In this document: piece after piece, positions 1-11,639 of the stretch | Position numbering within the stretch: position 1 is the first letter of the stretch | How the letters are laid out: every line of letters begins with the position of its first letter | NCBI RefSeq assembly: GCF_001680005.1 | Contig: NC_033567.1 | Span: 1,736,001-1,800,000, forward strand | Source: Plasmodium coatneyi | Lineage: Eukaryota; Apicomplexa; Aconoidasida; Haemosporida; Plasmodiidae | Length of the DNA: 64,000 nucleotides | Direction: 5' to 3' | Position numbers and translations under genes: made by a program | Notes under the pieces: generated by a model | Told to the model about the DNA's origin: nothing | The model's database searches: none | What the model saw: the letters and a program-made list of their open reading frames with translations, nothing else

Positions 1-957
1 CTATTTATATATAGTAAATATATGAGAATTTTCATTCTTCCCTTGTTTCTTCATGATTATATAACAAACGTTTCTTCGAAGAACATATTACATTATTATT
101 ATTTATATGATATTCAATTGGTTCTTTACATAGATATATAATATTAATGCGATTTTCCCCATTCTTGATAAGAATTTTAATATATGTATTACTTATTCCT
201 ATTTTACTGTTATTTTAAAAGAGTGTGATTCATTAAAAATGATTAAAAAATTATGAATCAAAGTGCTCTCTATTTAGGATTGAACAAAATATTTTTCACG
301 CGCCCGAACCATGAGATTCTTCCTTCTTTTACTAAAAAACTTTTCTTTGTACGATGTATTTATATATGCAATTTCATAGTAAACCGGTTTTCTCCCATTT
401 GCGATTCCTAAGTAATAATAATAGTCTTCCTACTTTCCTTCCCCCAGCCCCCTCCCCCTCTACACTTCTATGTGTGCTTGTCAAATATTTTTTACACTGA
501 ACATACATATTTATAATGGGGTAAATATGTGTGAAATGTATGATTCATTCAAAATTTTTACTATTTTAAAAATTTGTTGGTGTGCTGTGTTGTGCTGTGT
601 TTTAGTACTCTTTATATATAAAGAGGAATATATATGGGTATGTGCTCCCCCCCCCCTGTATACATATAATATTCCATGGTATGTTAACAATTCCATTCCT
701 GCATAAATATACTACAATTTCCTCAGTATTTAGAATATACAATTCCAAGGTTCCCCCCATCCTGCATTAAATATGATTCATATGATAGATATGTGTGGGA
801 AATTTCTCTCCTTCCTTCCCTTTTTTTGGCACATTCTATAAGGACATCATTCATTCACTCAACAAAATGTGCAAAATCCTTATAGTTACTTACTGCTGGG
901 GGGGGGAAGGATACTTACTTAAAGCTACATTCCAATGTGTTACATTCAATGTGTTCG
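1..957. other. AT-rich intergenic DNA, no supported gene
   Basis: Short open frames here are low-complexity and lack introns or motifs like the neighbouring genes. The stretch at about 515-640 (a TGTGTGAAATGTATGATTC-like run followed by TTTAGTACTCTTTATATAT) resembles stretches near 16190-16300 and 28020-28140, so it looks like a dispersed KIR-associated flanking element. The stretch near 180-230 resembles 19945-19985, upstream of KIR D. I infer that the left edge may be the 5' flank of another minus-strand KIR gene outside the window. Confidence 0.4.
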
Positions 958-2541
958 TTACATACGTCCATAACTTATATTATTCCGTCTCTGTCGTTCC
1001 TGTGTCCTTCCATTATTTGTTATTCCTGCTCCTCTTCTACCATTATTATTTGTTCTTCCTCTTCTATCATTATTCTTTCTTCTAAAATGCTCATTATATA
1101 TGGTAGATCCATCTGTGGAATGGTCACCTATTGTGGAAGGTGTTATTGTTGAGCCGTACGTTGAAGAATTCTCTGTAGAATATGATGTTGTGGAAGTGTC
1201 CATTGAAGTTAACGTGTCAAAGTCGTGTCCATTTGTTCTTTTTTTCCTGTTGGTTCTACTACTGTTGCTTCCTCCTCCACCAGAATGGTTACGAAACCAG
1301 GAGGGTAAAAGATTATACTGAAAATTGTGAGAAGGGGCGTGGAAAGGTGTATATATATGTACATATACATATGTATATATATGTAGATATATATATATAT
1401 GAATATATATACATATGTACTTATATATACTTATACATATATGCATTATATATATAGTTCTATGATGATTGTAGTTATTACTTACCTTATATAAAAGGGA
1501 TGTAGCAAATCCAAGTGCACCTATAGAAAATATAGACGAAATGGTGGCAGTCATTGCTGTGTTACTTTTAGGTGAGGCATACTTTAATTCTAATTGGACG
1601 TCTTTATAAACTGTATCACTATTTAAAGGTCCCTTTGACACATATGTCAAGCTGAGCGGGTTTTGACTATTTTTGTTCGTTTCATATGTGTCCCTGAATT
1701 CGGTACAATATAGGTCATCGTCCCACTTACTTTTACAATCATTAAGAACCTTTTCAAATGCTGTTTTAGCTTGGTTTAGGTGTTGGTAATAAGCATTGTC
1801 GCAGTAGTTGTTATGAGATTTTAGAAGGTCCTTTATATTTTTATAGTCAAAAGTGAAGTCGAATACGGTTCTTCTGTGACCAAAAATTGTCTGATCAATG
1901 TTACTGTTGTCTTTGTAAAAAAGTGTACAATTGTTCTCAACACCAAATTGTTCCAATGCAGTGTAAATGTCACCCATAACACTTAAAAATCTAGTAACAC
2001 TCCAAACATTATTGCCCTTATTCCATACTTTGTCACCTAACCAATAATAAAGAGCATGGCAGAGCCGACTATAGGGGATGCTCGTCGTTCCTATCCTTCC
2101 CTGTGAGGATGCACTGCACCATGCTTTTACAATTTTTTCTGCTTCTTCTTTAATTTTTTGGTGGGTTTTTAGTACCCCCTTCAATTGTGCCGCTTCACCA
2201 TCCACAGTAATACCATAAGTGGTACATTCATTATCGCCATTTTCGAATGCATTATATGCTGTTTTGGACGGTAGTTCTTGGAGGTGTTCGTTCTATAAGT
2301 GGGAATATATACACATATATATGTAGTTATATATGTATATATATATGTGTATGTATATGTGTGTATATATGAAGTACATATTACTTCTATCGTTATACTT
2401 CCACTCCTTTTATTTTCATTTCTATTAAAATATGAATGTATTATTATGCATGCGCACAGACATATATTTATGCAAATGCATTTTGAATGAAGGAGAAAAA
2501 TATACCTTCAGGTATGTTTCTGCTGGTTCCGTTTCTGACAT
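958..2541 (-). CDS. KIR A: KIR variant antigen, three exons
   Basis: KIR proteins are pir-superfamily variant antigens thought to be displayed on the infected red cell. Predicted exons on the minus strand are 2541-2506 (MSETEPAETYLK), 2292-1486 and 1317-958, about 400 residues in all. Every join is phase 0 with GT-AG ends. Exon 2 carries the Cys-containing ectodomain with the family motifs LPSK, YYWLG and DYKNI. It ends in one hydrophobic segment (SSIFSIGALGFATSLLYK). Exon 3 is a basic then Ser/Thr/Asp-rich cytoplasmic tail ending NISYGRM. The 168-nt intron between exons 2 and 3 is a multiple of three and open, so the locus looks like one long ORF if introns are ignored; its AT-repeat translation argues against retention. 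No classical signal peptide is seen, as usual in this family. Family call is secure; the exact exon 1 is a prediction. Confidence 0.88.
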
Positions 2542-3345
2542 GGCTGATATTTATGTGCAGATGTGTATATATTTTCTTCCGTTGTATATATGTATATAAT
2601 AAGTTTATATGGGAAGTTGTGTGTGCTGTTCTTCCTTATGTATGTTTATACATATTCCTTATAAAGGAGAGTATGTATTTATTAAATGAAAAGGAAGGAT
2701 ATAATATATATAAAAAAATTGTATTCACTATATATATGAAGAAAGATATATATATACACGCCACACTAACAACACTTTTTTTTATAATACACATTCCTTT
2801 CTTTTAATAGTGTACCAATAATAATAATAAAAATAATTTTTTTCCTACATTTTTATCCCCTTCTTCCCCTCTCTTCTTTTTTTTTTCTTTCTTTCTTTCT
2901 TCTTTCCTTCTTTCCTTCCTTCCACCCCACCACTCCTTCACACCCCTTCCTTATACCCCCCTTACAATCCCCTTTACACCTGAAATAATCACCTTCATAA
3001 CCTAATTAAAATGACAAATTTTTGGGCACAAACAAAATTTTACTCTTCAAAATGTAGGTAATTCGCTCCTCTTATTACACCGTTAGAAGGAAGGGAACGA
3101 TGTAGTTGAAGGGGTGTAACATTCTCTTTTTTTTTTTTCTCATAAAAGGGAATAGGATTATTAAGGATGTTATCATCATAAATTGTATAGAATAGAACTA
3201 AAAACCATGTCCCTCTTGATTCAAATTACCACATAACTTTTGCATTAATTAGTATTATGTACATATTACTTCCTTCATTTTAAAAATATATATGTACACA
3301 CACTCAAGAAAGAAGCAAACAAAAAAACAAACAAAAAAAAGCAAA
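2542..3345. promoter_or_regulatory. divergent intergenic region between KIR A and the 3346 gene
   Basis: About 800 bp lie between the divergently arranged 5' ends of KIR A and the membrane-protein gene that starts at 3346. The stretch is AT-rich with a long pyrimidine tract at about 2870-2960 (TTCTTTCC-type repeats). Both genes must take their promoters from here. No specific transcription-factor site can be named. Confidence 0.4.
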
Positions 3346-4571
3346 ATGATGGCACCTTTAACCTCTGTGAAAGTTCTCTTATATAGTTTATTACTTTGCC
3401 TTTGGCAATATAACTACTACGTAAGATACGAAATTGTTACACACCTATATAAAAAATATTTAACACCACACATACATTTATTATTATGATTAATGAACAT
3501 TTTTTCACTCCATTTTTGCACTTAAATTAGAAAGAGAAAAGAAAATTTTTTTTTGCTTTTGTTTCTTTTTGCTGAGTGAGCGGGGGCTTAGAAGGAAGGA
3601 GGAAGGAAAAAAAGGGGTGTGGGGGAAGGGGAAGGTTTTCCCTTCCCGTTCCCCCTCTTCCTCGTTCCTTCTTTTCTTTTTTAATGGTAATACTTATATG
3701 TGCTATGCAAATTTTGAAATCACACCTTTCTACATCCTCTTTTTTTTAGGTGAATGCAATAAGCACATCATCCAAGGATGTCGAAACTAAGAAGAGAAGT
3801 ACCACCCCTGGTATGCGTGTAAGAACACTAAAATCCAAGTGGAGTGATGATGGTACATCATACCAGGATGACGTCCCTTTAAGGACGAAAAGAATAGACA
3901 CTTCATTTTTCGTGGATCAGAACGATAAAAAATTATTTCACCGATTCCATGCAACAAGAAATGGTAAAAATGGTAACAATGAACGCCCTCAAACGGATAA
4001 TGATGGTGTTTCCTATCACCCCTTTTGGAAGAACCATCGCCACTGCGGTGCAATAGACCGCTCTTTGGACAGCACTTGCTCCATGGACAGTAGTTCCATG
4101 GAAAGTGTTAATTCCCTATCAACAAACAATAGTAGCAGCAGCAGTTGCTGCTCCATGGAGAGTTCTATGGATAGTCTCTTTGAGGAGCGAAGTGATGGCC
4201 ACTACCAAGCGCCACATATAAAAAATGGAACACAAAATGAAAGAAGAATAGGGGAATTCCATCCCCCAGGGGTATTCCCACCCAGGGGATTCCAACCCAG
4301 GGGATTTTTTAATAAACTGTTGTATGCTATAAAAAGAAGATTATGGACAAGAAAAGGGGGAGCATTGCTCTCACCGTTCTTGTCATCACCTCTCGTATTG
4401 ACCCTTTCTGTGTTGTATTTTTTTGCTTTATTTTGTGTAGGTGTGATTGTGACCTTTTCTATAGGTGGTTCACCACCACCATACTCTTGGCCTCTTTGTG
4501 GTTTTGCCATTGTTGCTTTTATGGTATGTATTCTTTTGAGCGTAAAATTAGGTACGAATTGGAACGCTTAA
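3346..4571 (+). CDS. two-exon multigene-family membrane protein, likely exported (copy 1)
   Basis: Exon 1 (3346-3420) encodes a hydrophobic leader MMAPLTSVKVLLYSLLLCLW that can act as a signal sequence. It ends at a GTAAGA donor and joins in phase 0 to exon 2 (3750-4571) after a T-rich AG acceptor, giving about 298 residues. Exon 2 is Ser/Asn-rich and charged, with a short PPG/PRGF repeat (about 4260-4305). It ends with two membrane segments (around VLTLSVLYFFALFCVGVIV and CGFAIVAFMVCILLSV). RTLKS near the start of exon 2 is only a weak PEXEL-like match, lacking the acidic fifth residue. The 5854 gene shares the leader style (MAP), splice sites and two-helix C-terminus, so the two are paralogues. 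The plan resembles the small subtelomeric families (Pk-fam/Pv-fam type), but I cannot assign one. The second of two adjacent ATGs (3349) could be the real start. Confidence 0.72.
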
Positions 4572-4624
4572 GGAATCGTTACAAAACTGCTACAAATAGA
4601 TACGTAACTGCTACAAACGGTTGT

Positions 4625-4765
4625 TTGGGGTCTTAGAAGGAAGGATGTTAGGGGTGATTGGTGGAAGGAAGATTGTGTTGGGTGTGGTAGGTGGGTTGTT
4701 AGGGGTGGTAGATGGAAGGAAGTTTGTTGTTAGGGATGGAAGGAGAACCGTTGTTTGGGGGGAAG
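4625..4765 (+). repeat. G-rich minisatellite (GGTTGTTAGGGGTGGTAG type)
   Basis: The + strand is G-rich and built from variants of GGAAGG, TTGTTAGGGGTGG and TAGGTGGG. It starts about 50 bp after the stop of the 3346 gene. The same vocabulary recurs at 10120-10400 and 20940-21665 and once near 27283-27310. Open frames across it are simple translations of the repeat. Confidence 0.75.
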
Positions 4766-4769
4766 TAAC

Positions 4770-5853
4770 TTTTGTTTGTGGAAGAATGTTTTTTAATCTA
4801 AACAAGGAAAATGATGCAAATTTATGTCGAACATAGAAAAAAAATGTACAATACATGTGCAATAAATGAAGAAAACTCTGTAACGGAGATTATGTGTACC
4901 ATGGTCTTTTGTGCGCATTAGATATTATAGCAACTACTCAAAATTCCTAACGGAAATATGATAAGTAGTGGTGTACACGTACATATGAATGAAATTTGTG
5001 TATATAATATTTTTGTAGGATACGAATAGTTATTATAACTAGAAATAAGTATAAAAATAATTGACAACAGTGGAACATTGTTGTACACTCTCTCCCCATA
5101 GCAAAATTGATCATAGTATATTACAAAAAAAAAGCACAAAAAATTTGCTCCCCACAGATAACCCCTCCCACTACATATCCTCAACCTAAGTAGCAATATT
5201 AATGCCATGCATCTAAAAGCAAAAAAACATTCCACACCCTAACGACATTCCACCATCTGAGCACATAAGAAAACTAATATACTCCCTTAAACAGTTTCTA
5301 TTCACTGTTGTATCTGAAAATTGAAACAACAATAAAAATGTTAAGCACAAACACGCATAATTGCAATATGCTGAAAATATGAGCAAATTGTACTTATTAC
5401 ACTGTTAGAACTGTTATATAATTAGAGAGCGAACTTTTTTCTTCGCCCACTCTTTCTCTCTTTCTTTGTAGAAAAAAAAAAAAAAAGTACTAACGACCTT
5501 AACTAAATTTCAATACTATAATTATATATGTGCAATTAAAAAAAATGAACTACTTACTCATTATTTTGTCCTCTTACATTTTTTTATATATTATTATACA
5601 TTCTAATAAATTCCTTTTTGTTTTAAAATATATATACACACACTAATAACAAATAACAACTAATCGCATATATGCGTCCACACAGCAACTTCATAAACAC
5701 TTTCTAATTAAAAAAAGAAAAAAGTAGTAATCAGCTAATCCATTAGTGTACATAAGTAAAAAAAAAATATATATATACTTTCTATTCTAAACTTTGTTCA
5801 TATTAAAAATAAAAAGAAAGGAAGCAAAGAAGAGCAAAAATAAGCAAAGCAAA
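4770..5853. other. intergenic and 5' flank of the 5854 gene
   Basis: AT-rich sequence without a supported gene. The part at about 5600-5650 (TTTTAAAATATATATACACA and following) resembles the stretch just before the 3346 gene at about 3275-3305. The A/G-rich leader just before the ATG (AAGCAAAGCAAAATGGCACC) is also shared, so the 5' flanks of the two paralogues were probably duplicated along with the coding parts. Confidence 0.4.
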
Positions 5854-6731
5854 ATGGCACCCTTCCCTACAAAATATTTACTACTTACCTATACCCTGTT
5901 CTTGTGCTACCAGTGGGCACAACATTACCACCACCACCATGTAAGATAACAACAACTATGAAATTGTTCAAATTTGTGCACTCATCATGAATGAACTTTT
6001 TTTTTTCTGCTAGGAGGGGGACGGGGGTGGTGGTGCAAACTTCCTTCCTTTATTATTAACAATTGTGTATTGCATAAATTTCAAATAACAAATTTCCCTT
6101 ACCCCCTTTTTTTTAGGTGAGTGCATTAGGCACGTCATCACGGAACAACAGGGACGGAACAAGTGCATATGACACATCCGACTCAAGCAGTACAAGTAGT
6201 CAAGGATCATCATCATCATCAATGAGCACAACTGGCACAAAAACAGCGTTGCAGGGAAGTCCATTTTCTCATAAAAGTTATAATGAAGACGACCCCTCCT
6301 TTAAAAACACTGATATTCCAAATGGACCATCTAACGGAACATATTCCAAAATAAGTGCTACAAATGTACCATATGAAAAAAAGAGAAAGAGGGATAAAAG
6401 TATGGGGAACAAACTTAGAGTACTTTGGGATAAACTGAAATGTTGCAGGATCAAGAATAAGAGTCTGTTATTCCTTATTTTGGTCATATTCGTCTTCTAT
6501 TTCTTAGTTCTGTATTATGGTGGCCTAGGTGTGAAACCTCTTGCTGATACGAGCACTGCAGTTTCAACCATTAAGAAAAGTGTTTGCTCCTTGGTTGAAC
6601 AATATCCGCAGGCCGCAGGTGTAGTACCTTTAATTCTCGTAACCATAGGACTCATTACATGGAGCGTATCATTAGGATGTTATTATTGTAGAGCAAGGAA
6701 AAAATACATTAAATCCAAGTCCAACTTATAA
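5854..6731 (+). CDS. two-exon multigene-family membrane protein, likely exported (copy 2)
   Basis: Exon 1 (5854-5940, 29 codons) encodes the leader MAPFPTKYLLLTYTLFLCYQ and ends in a His run before a GTAAGA donor. Exon 2 (6117-6731) begins VSALGTSS after a poly-T AG acceptor and joins in phase 0, giving about 233 residues. A Ser/Thr-rich segment is followed by a basic stretch (KKRKRDKSMG) and two membrane segments (around LLFLILVIFVFYFLVLYYGG and VVPLILVTIGLITWSVSLG) with a short basic tail. It is shorter than the 3346 copy but matches it in intron position, splice sites, leader and topology. No clear PEXEL is visible. Function is unknown; export is an inference from the setting. Confidence 0.72.
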
Positions 6732-6734
6732 GTA

Positions 6735-9019
6735 ATGAACTCTTTTTCCCTTTTTTTTTCCCTTTTTCTCCGTTTTTGTTGTCTTTTTTTCTCCCCCATG
6801 GACTCCCCCCCCCCATACATTTTTCTATATTATATACATATTTTTTTTTGCCCCAAACTTATTTTTTTTGTGCACATTTTTGCACACTTATTCTTCAAAT
6901 ACCTTAAAAACTATGTGCATATAGTTTTTTTTTCCGTATGGATGATCAATTCCTTATCCTCTTCCTCCTCTTCCCCATCTACATGCGTAAGGTGTCCAAT
7001 CCATACACCAGTTCAATGTATACACCAGTTCAATGTATACACCAGTTCAATCCATACCAATTTAATATACACCAGTCCTATGCAAATTGGCAAGTTGGCA
7101 AGTTGGCAAGTTGGCAAGTTGACATGGATGGGCTAAACGGAGCACCTACACTTCCTGTGAAAGGAAGGAAATTTTTTGTTCATTAAAGGTGTGCTTGGAT
7201 AGTGGTGAACGGTAGGTGCACTGCACTATCAGTACGTTCGTGCGCTGTTCCTTTCCAGACCCCATAATATAATACACGCTTCTGTATGGACGGGGGAGGA
7301 GTCATACTGAAGGTTGCAATATTTGCGGGAAGGAACATTGTTACGCTGGAAATATATAGTTCATGGTACAACTGTATTATACGAACAGAGTAAACTCTTT
7401 GTTTACATTGAAGACGAATATACATATAAAGGAAAGTTTATTTGTTCAAATGTTATAGTTGCAAACATATGTAATGGAAGGGGGATCACATACACTCTTT
7501 CGTGCAAAAAAAGGAGGGGGAAGAGGTGGTGGTACCATAACGTGCAATTATATGAGATACTTTTATTTTATGGATGATTTATCACCATCATAAATATTGC
7601 AATAAAGTAACATCGTAAGGGGGGGACAAATGACCATGTACATCATCATTCATTCCACATATATATATATAATCATTTATTCATATATATGTATATATAT
7701 ATAGTTATATATATATAGTTATATATATATATATACATATATATATACATAATGCTTCATATATATATATACTTATGTATACATATAATCATTTCTGTAT
7801 ATGTATGCTGAAGAAATATTATATATATATACAACAAAGGAAAGGATATATTTAATTTTTCAAAATTTCACTAACCTTCCCTGGAATCTCATAAAACCTT
7901 TCTGAAGTTCTATAACCCCTTCCAACTTTCCAACCTTCCCCAAAAATTTGAACTGAAAAGAAAAAATAAAAAAAAGAAAACAAAAAGAATTACTACTGTT
8001 TGCTAATATAATCCTATAAACGGAGAGAGTAAAAGTGTACTTTGTAGAAGATGTTATTATGCGTGCGCGCACATATATTTCTTCTTTTTTACATATATAT
8101 ATATAATTAATCCAATTCTCTTTAAATACATCTGGTTCTTATTCCACATATATATATATGTGTTCCCGCATCCTTCCACTATATATATATAATTTGCACA
8201 ATTCCTTCCCCCCTATATAGAATTAATTCTGCTCTATTAGTTGAGCTATTTACTTATATACACATAATAAAATGTATACACTCGGCGTGGAGGGGAAATT
8301 CCTCCATATATATATATATAAACTATACTATATATATATGTGCATGTGTCAACAACTTCTTAATAAGCACCATTTAAGGCAGAATGAACTATGCAATAAC
8401 AACGTGCATGCTAAAAATTCTTCTTCAGCTCAGAAGGAAGAAAAGGAGTTTACGCCCCTTCCTTTCTTCCTTCCTCCCCTTCCTCATATACATAACAAAT
8501 AAGTGAAGTAAATAATAATAATATAATATTCCCAAACGAACAAACACATACGATACAATGAAATAATATAAATGAATGTATAAAGAAGGAACATGTAATA
8601 AGAAAAAAAAAATAAAAAAAATTTAATTTCTCCTCTTCCCTCCTCCCCATTATTATTATTCTATTATTTCATTTTACTTCCCCCTTGCACCCTCGTTCCT
8701 TACATCTTCTCTTTTTTTTTTTTTTTTTTTTTCATTATATATATTTACATATGTTTTAACTTTGACACACAGAGATGTGTGTGTATTTAATGTGTTATGG
8801 TTGCTCTCAGAAGAAATTGGAACAATGGATGTACACATTATTGATAAAGGAAGAAAAGAAGTGAAAATATTTTAGGGTGCACATGTACTTTCCTTCTTTT
8901 TGTTATAATCCTTGTTGGAAGGGGAGCAAATTTCCTACACATGTATGTTCTGTATAAATATATAAGTAGAACAATTTGTAATACGAGTTTATTATATACA
9001 AAGGAACATATATCAAACC
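6735..9019. other. intergenic DNA with short tandem repeats; 5' flank of KIR B
   Basis: No gene is supported over about 2.3 kb. The stretch holds pyrimidine runs (6735-6950), the tandem repeats listed separately at 7001-7121, and (AT)n-type microsatellite DNA at 7650-7830 and 8090-8340. An open frame at 7314-7577 has no recognisable motif or exon structure. The last few hundred bases must include the KIR B promoter. Confidence 0.5.
7001..7121 (+). repeat. two adjacent short tandem repeats (17 bp and 8 bp)
   Basis: Three near-identical copies of a 17-bp unit (ATACACCAGTTCAATGT) and two decayed copies occupy 7001-7080. They are followed by four TTGGCAAG units at about 7087-7120. Neither lies in a supported coding region. 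Confidence 0.8.
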
Positions 9020-11619
9020 ATGTCGGAAACCGCACCAGCAGCATCAGCAGGAGGAAAATATCTAAATGTACATTTATTACTTCTAATGTGTATATATTAT
9101 TGAGGGAACCATAATTTATACATGCTCTAATAAAAATAAGAGTGTGCAAGAAGGAAACATATATGTATGTTCACATTTTATGTCAACCACCCCCTTTATA
9201 GGAAGAGAACTTAAAAATGTTGAATTCGGAAATACTCTACTATAAGAAGTTCAAGGATAATTCAAAAAGGTGCTCCTACAGTACGGAAGGTAAGGAAACC
9301 GAAAAGGAAGGTGCAAAGGAGAAATTAAGTGGGTACACTGAAATTGAAGATATGGTCGAAGAAATTACCAATGCATTGTGTTATGTATCTTTAAGGAAGG
9401 AGGAAGAAGTGGACGAACCATGGGATAATCCATGGTGCTATTTCTTTTATTATTGGCTTGGGAATGAGATATGGGGGAACATGGAAGGTGATAGTAGTAA
9501 ATTTTTAAAAGTTATGGAACAAATTTATAAGGCACTGGAAGAATTTGGTGTTTCGAACAATTGTAAAAATATGTATAAAGACACCACTGACATCACGGAG
9601 ACAATTTTTGATCATTGGAAAACAGTATATGACTTCTCCTATGACTTTAATGGTATAAAGACGAAACTGGACCAATTCAACAACTCCTGTGACCAAGGTT
9701 ATTACAAACACCTCGAAAAAGCTGAAAAAGCATATAAATTCGTAAGCAATGATTGTATGAACAAAAGCAGCCTATATTGTCAGGAATTCAAGAAGAAATA
9801 TGAAGCAGACAATGGCCGGAACCCACTGACCCTATCATCCAAAGCAGTACCAGGAACTGGCCAGGAGGTTACAGGGTACAAGGACATTATATTAAATCTA
9901 GAATATACACAACAACATATAGCAGCAGTTGCTGCTGCTGAGAAGCAAGCTAAAAGTAAAGTAGAAATGGGCGATGATCACCAGAAGCGTCCCCCTCCTG
10001 CTCCTTCTTCTGCTCCCCTTCCCAAGGTCAGCGCAACAACAATTGTAGAGATTTAATCCTTTTCCTGTTTATAATGAACACATACATATATTGTGTTCAC
10101 GCAATATTTAGTGGGTCTAAGGAAGGTTGTTAGGTGATGAATCTTCAGGTGGGTTGTTAGGGTGGTGGAAGGAAGGTTATTAGGGGTGGTTGCAGAAGGA
10201 AGGAGGTGTTAGGGGTGGTTGGTGGAAGGTGGGTTGTTAGGTGGTAGGGTGGAAGGAAGGTTGTTAGGGTGGTAGGGTGGAAGGAAGGTTGTTAGGGTGG
10301 TAGGAAGGTTGTGTTAAGGGTGGTAGGAAGGTTGTGTTAAGGGTGGTAGGAAGGTTGTGTTAGGGGTGGTGGTGGGAGGAAAGCTTGTTAGTAGGAGGAA
10401 GAGGTGAAAATAAAAAAAGTACATCTGTGGTCATATATGTATATATTTCACTAAATTCTACATATTTATAGGGGGACCCATATTTGAGTCAATTACCCTC
10501 AAAAGTATTGTACGATGATTTCGATCTTAAGGAACTAGTATATGGCACTTATAGGCAAGTCACCCCAATAAAGACCAAGCTGGAAGCTGCCCTAACAACG
10601 CATCCGAATACTACTACCTGTTCAAAGAAGATTGCCGCAGCATGGTTCTACATAACTCAAATGATGGGCAGCAATGGGGTACATGCTGCTGCCTATGAGG
10701 AACGTTTCAACTTCTTCTACTATTGGTTGGGAGATTTGATATTCACGAAATTAACGGACACGAGTTCATTCTCAAAAGTTATAAACGACATATGCGGAAA
10801 GTTACCGAATGAAAATGGTACACATAAGTGCACAAATCTGTATGAAAATGTCACCAAAGACCAATTCGAACAAATGAAAAAATTGTATAGCCATTCCCAG
10901 GACTACACAACTATAAAGCACAGACTGCAGCAGAATGGATACCGCTGTACGGAGGAACTGAAAAAATACATGGAAGGCATTTACTCAACTTACGATAATA
11001 TGCTTGGTGAATGTGGAAGCAAGAATAGTTATTCACACTGTACCGATTTTGAAAGTAAATATAAGCAATACTGCAGTAAGGAGTTAGCAAAATTATCATG
11101 TTCGCAAGGAATAAGTACGGCCGCCGCCACTGCCATCTCTTCCATATTCGGTGTAATCGGTCTACCAGTGACTGCCCTTTTCTTATATAAAGTAATAATT
11201 ATTACCACTATATATACATATGTATATATATATATATATATATGTTATATACTATATATAATACACATTCGTACCCTTCCCGCCATCTCTTTCCACCATA
11301 TCCTCCTTTATTTCAGTATAATCTTTTACCTACTTGGTTCGGTAATCACACTTTTGGAAATAGCAACAATAGCAGGAGTAGACGGAATAGAAGAAAGACA
11401 AAGTCTACCATCCAACGGAACCTTGACGACATCCTAACAGAAACTTCTTCTACAGATATGTCCACAACACTAGGAGGTTCAACAACCATGGATGATTCAA
11501 CAGATGGATCCACTATATATAATGATCGATCATCTGGACGACGACTACCTCAAAGAAGAGGAGCACATATACCAAATCAACATGGACGAAGAAATAATAT
11601 AGCTTATCAACGCATGTAG
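9020..11619 (+). CDS. KIR B: KIR variant antigen with two tandem ectodomains, four exons
   Basis: Predicted exons are 9020-9067 (begins MSETAPAASA), 9202-10026, 10472-11191 and 11317-11619, about 631 residues. All joins are phase 0. Exon 2 is a full KIR ectodomain (FFYYWLG, YDFSYDF) that lacks a membrane helix and ends in a Pro-rich linker at AAG|GTCAGC. If that donor is not used, the frame stops at 10056 and would give a helix-less protein. Exon 3 starts GDPYLSQLPSK, a typical KIR domain start, and has its own FFYYWLG and a terminal helix (SSIFGVIGLPVTALFLYK). It has no convincing first exon of its own. Exon 4 is the Ser/Thr-rich tail ending NIAYQRM. KIR proteins are known to vary widely in size, and larger ones carry extra domains. 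The alternative is two adjacent genes, a tailless one and one missing exon 1; I favour one two-domain gene because of phase and missing parts. Confidence 0.75.
10120..10400 (+). repeat. G-rich minisatellite within the KIR B inter-domain intron
   Basis: The + strand carries irregular copies of GGAAGGTTGTTAGGGTGGTAG and GTTGTGTTAAGGGTGGTAG. It fills most of the predicted 445-nt intron between the two ectodomain exons of KIR B. It is the same repeat family as 4625-4765 and 20940-21665. Confidence 0.8.
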
Positions 11620-11639
11620 AACACACACTTAACAATGTG

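Noticed and set aside
1318..1485. Reading through the KIR A intron as coding (one ORF 958-2205)
   Set aside because: The segment has consensus GT and AG ends, encodes an Ile/Tyr-rich translation of AT repeats, and sits at the standard KIR intron position.
7314..7577. 87-codon + strand frame
   Set aside because: No signal, domain or splice structure; overlaps an opposite-strand frame of equal quality.
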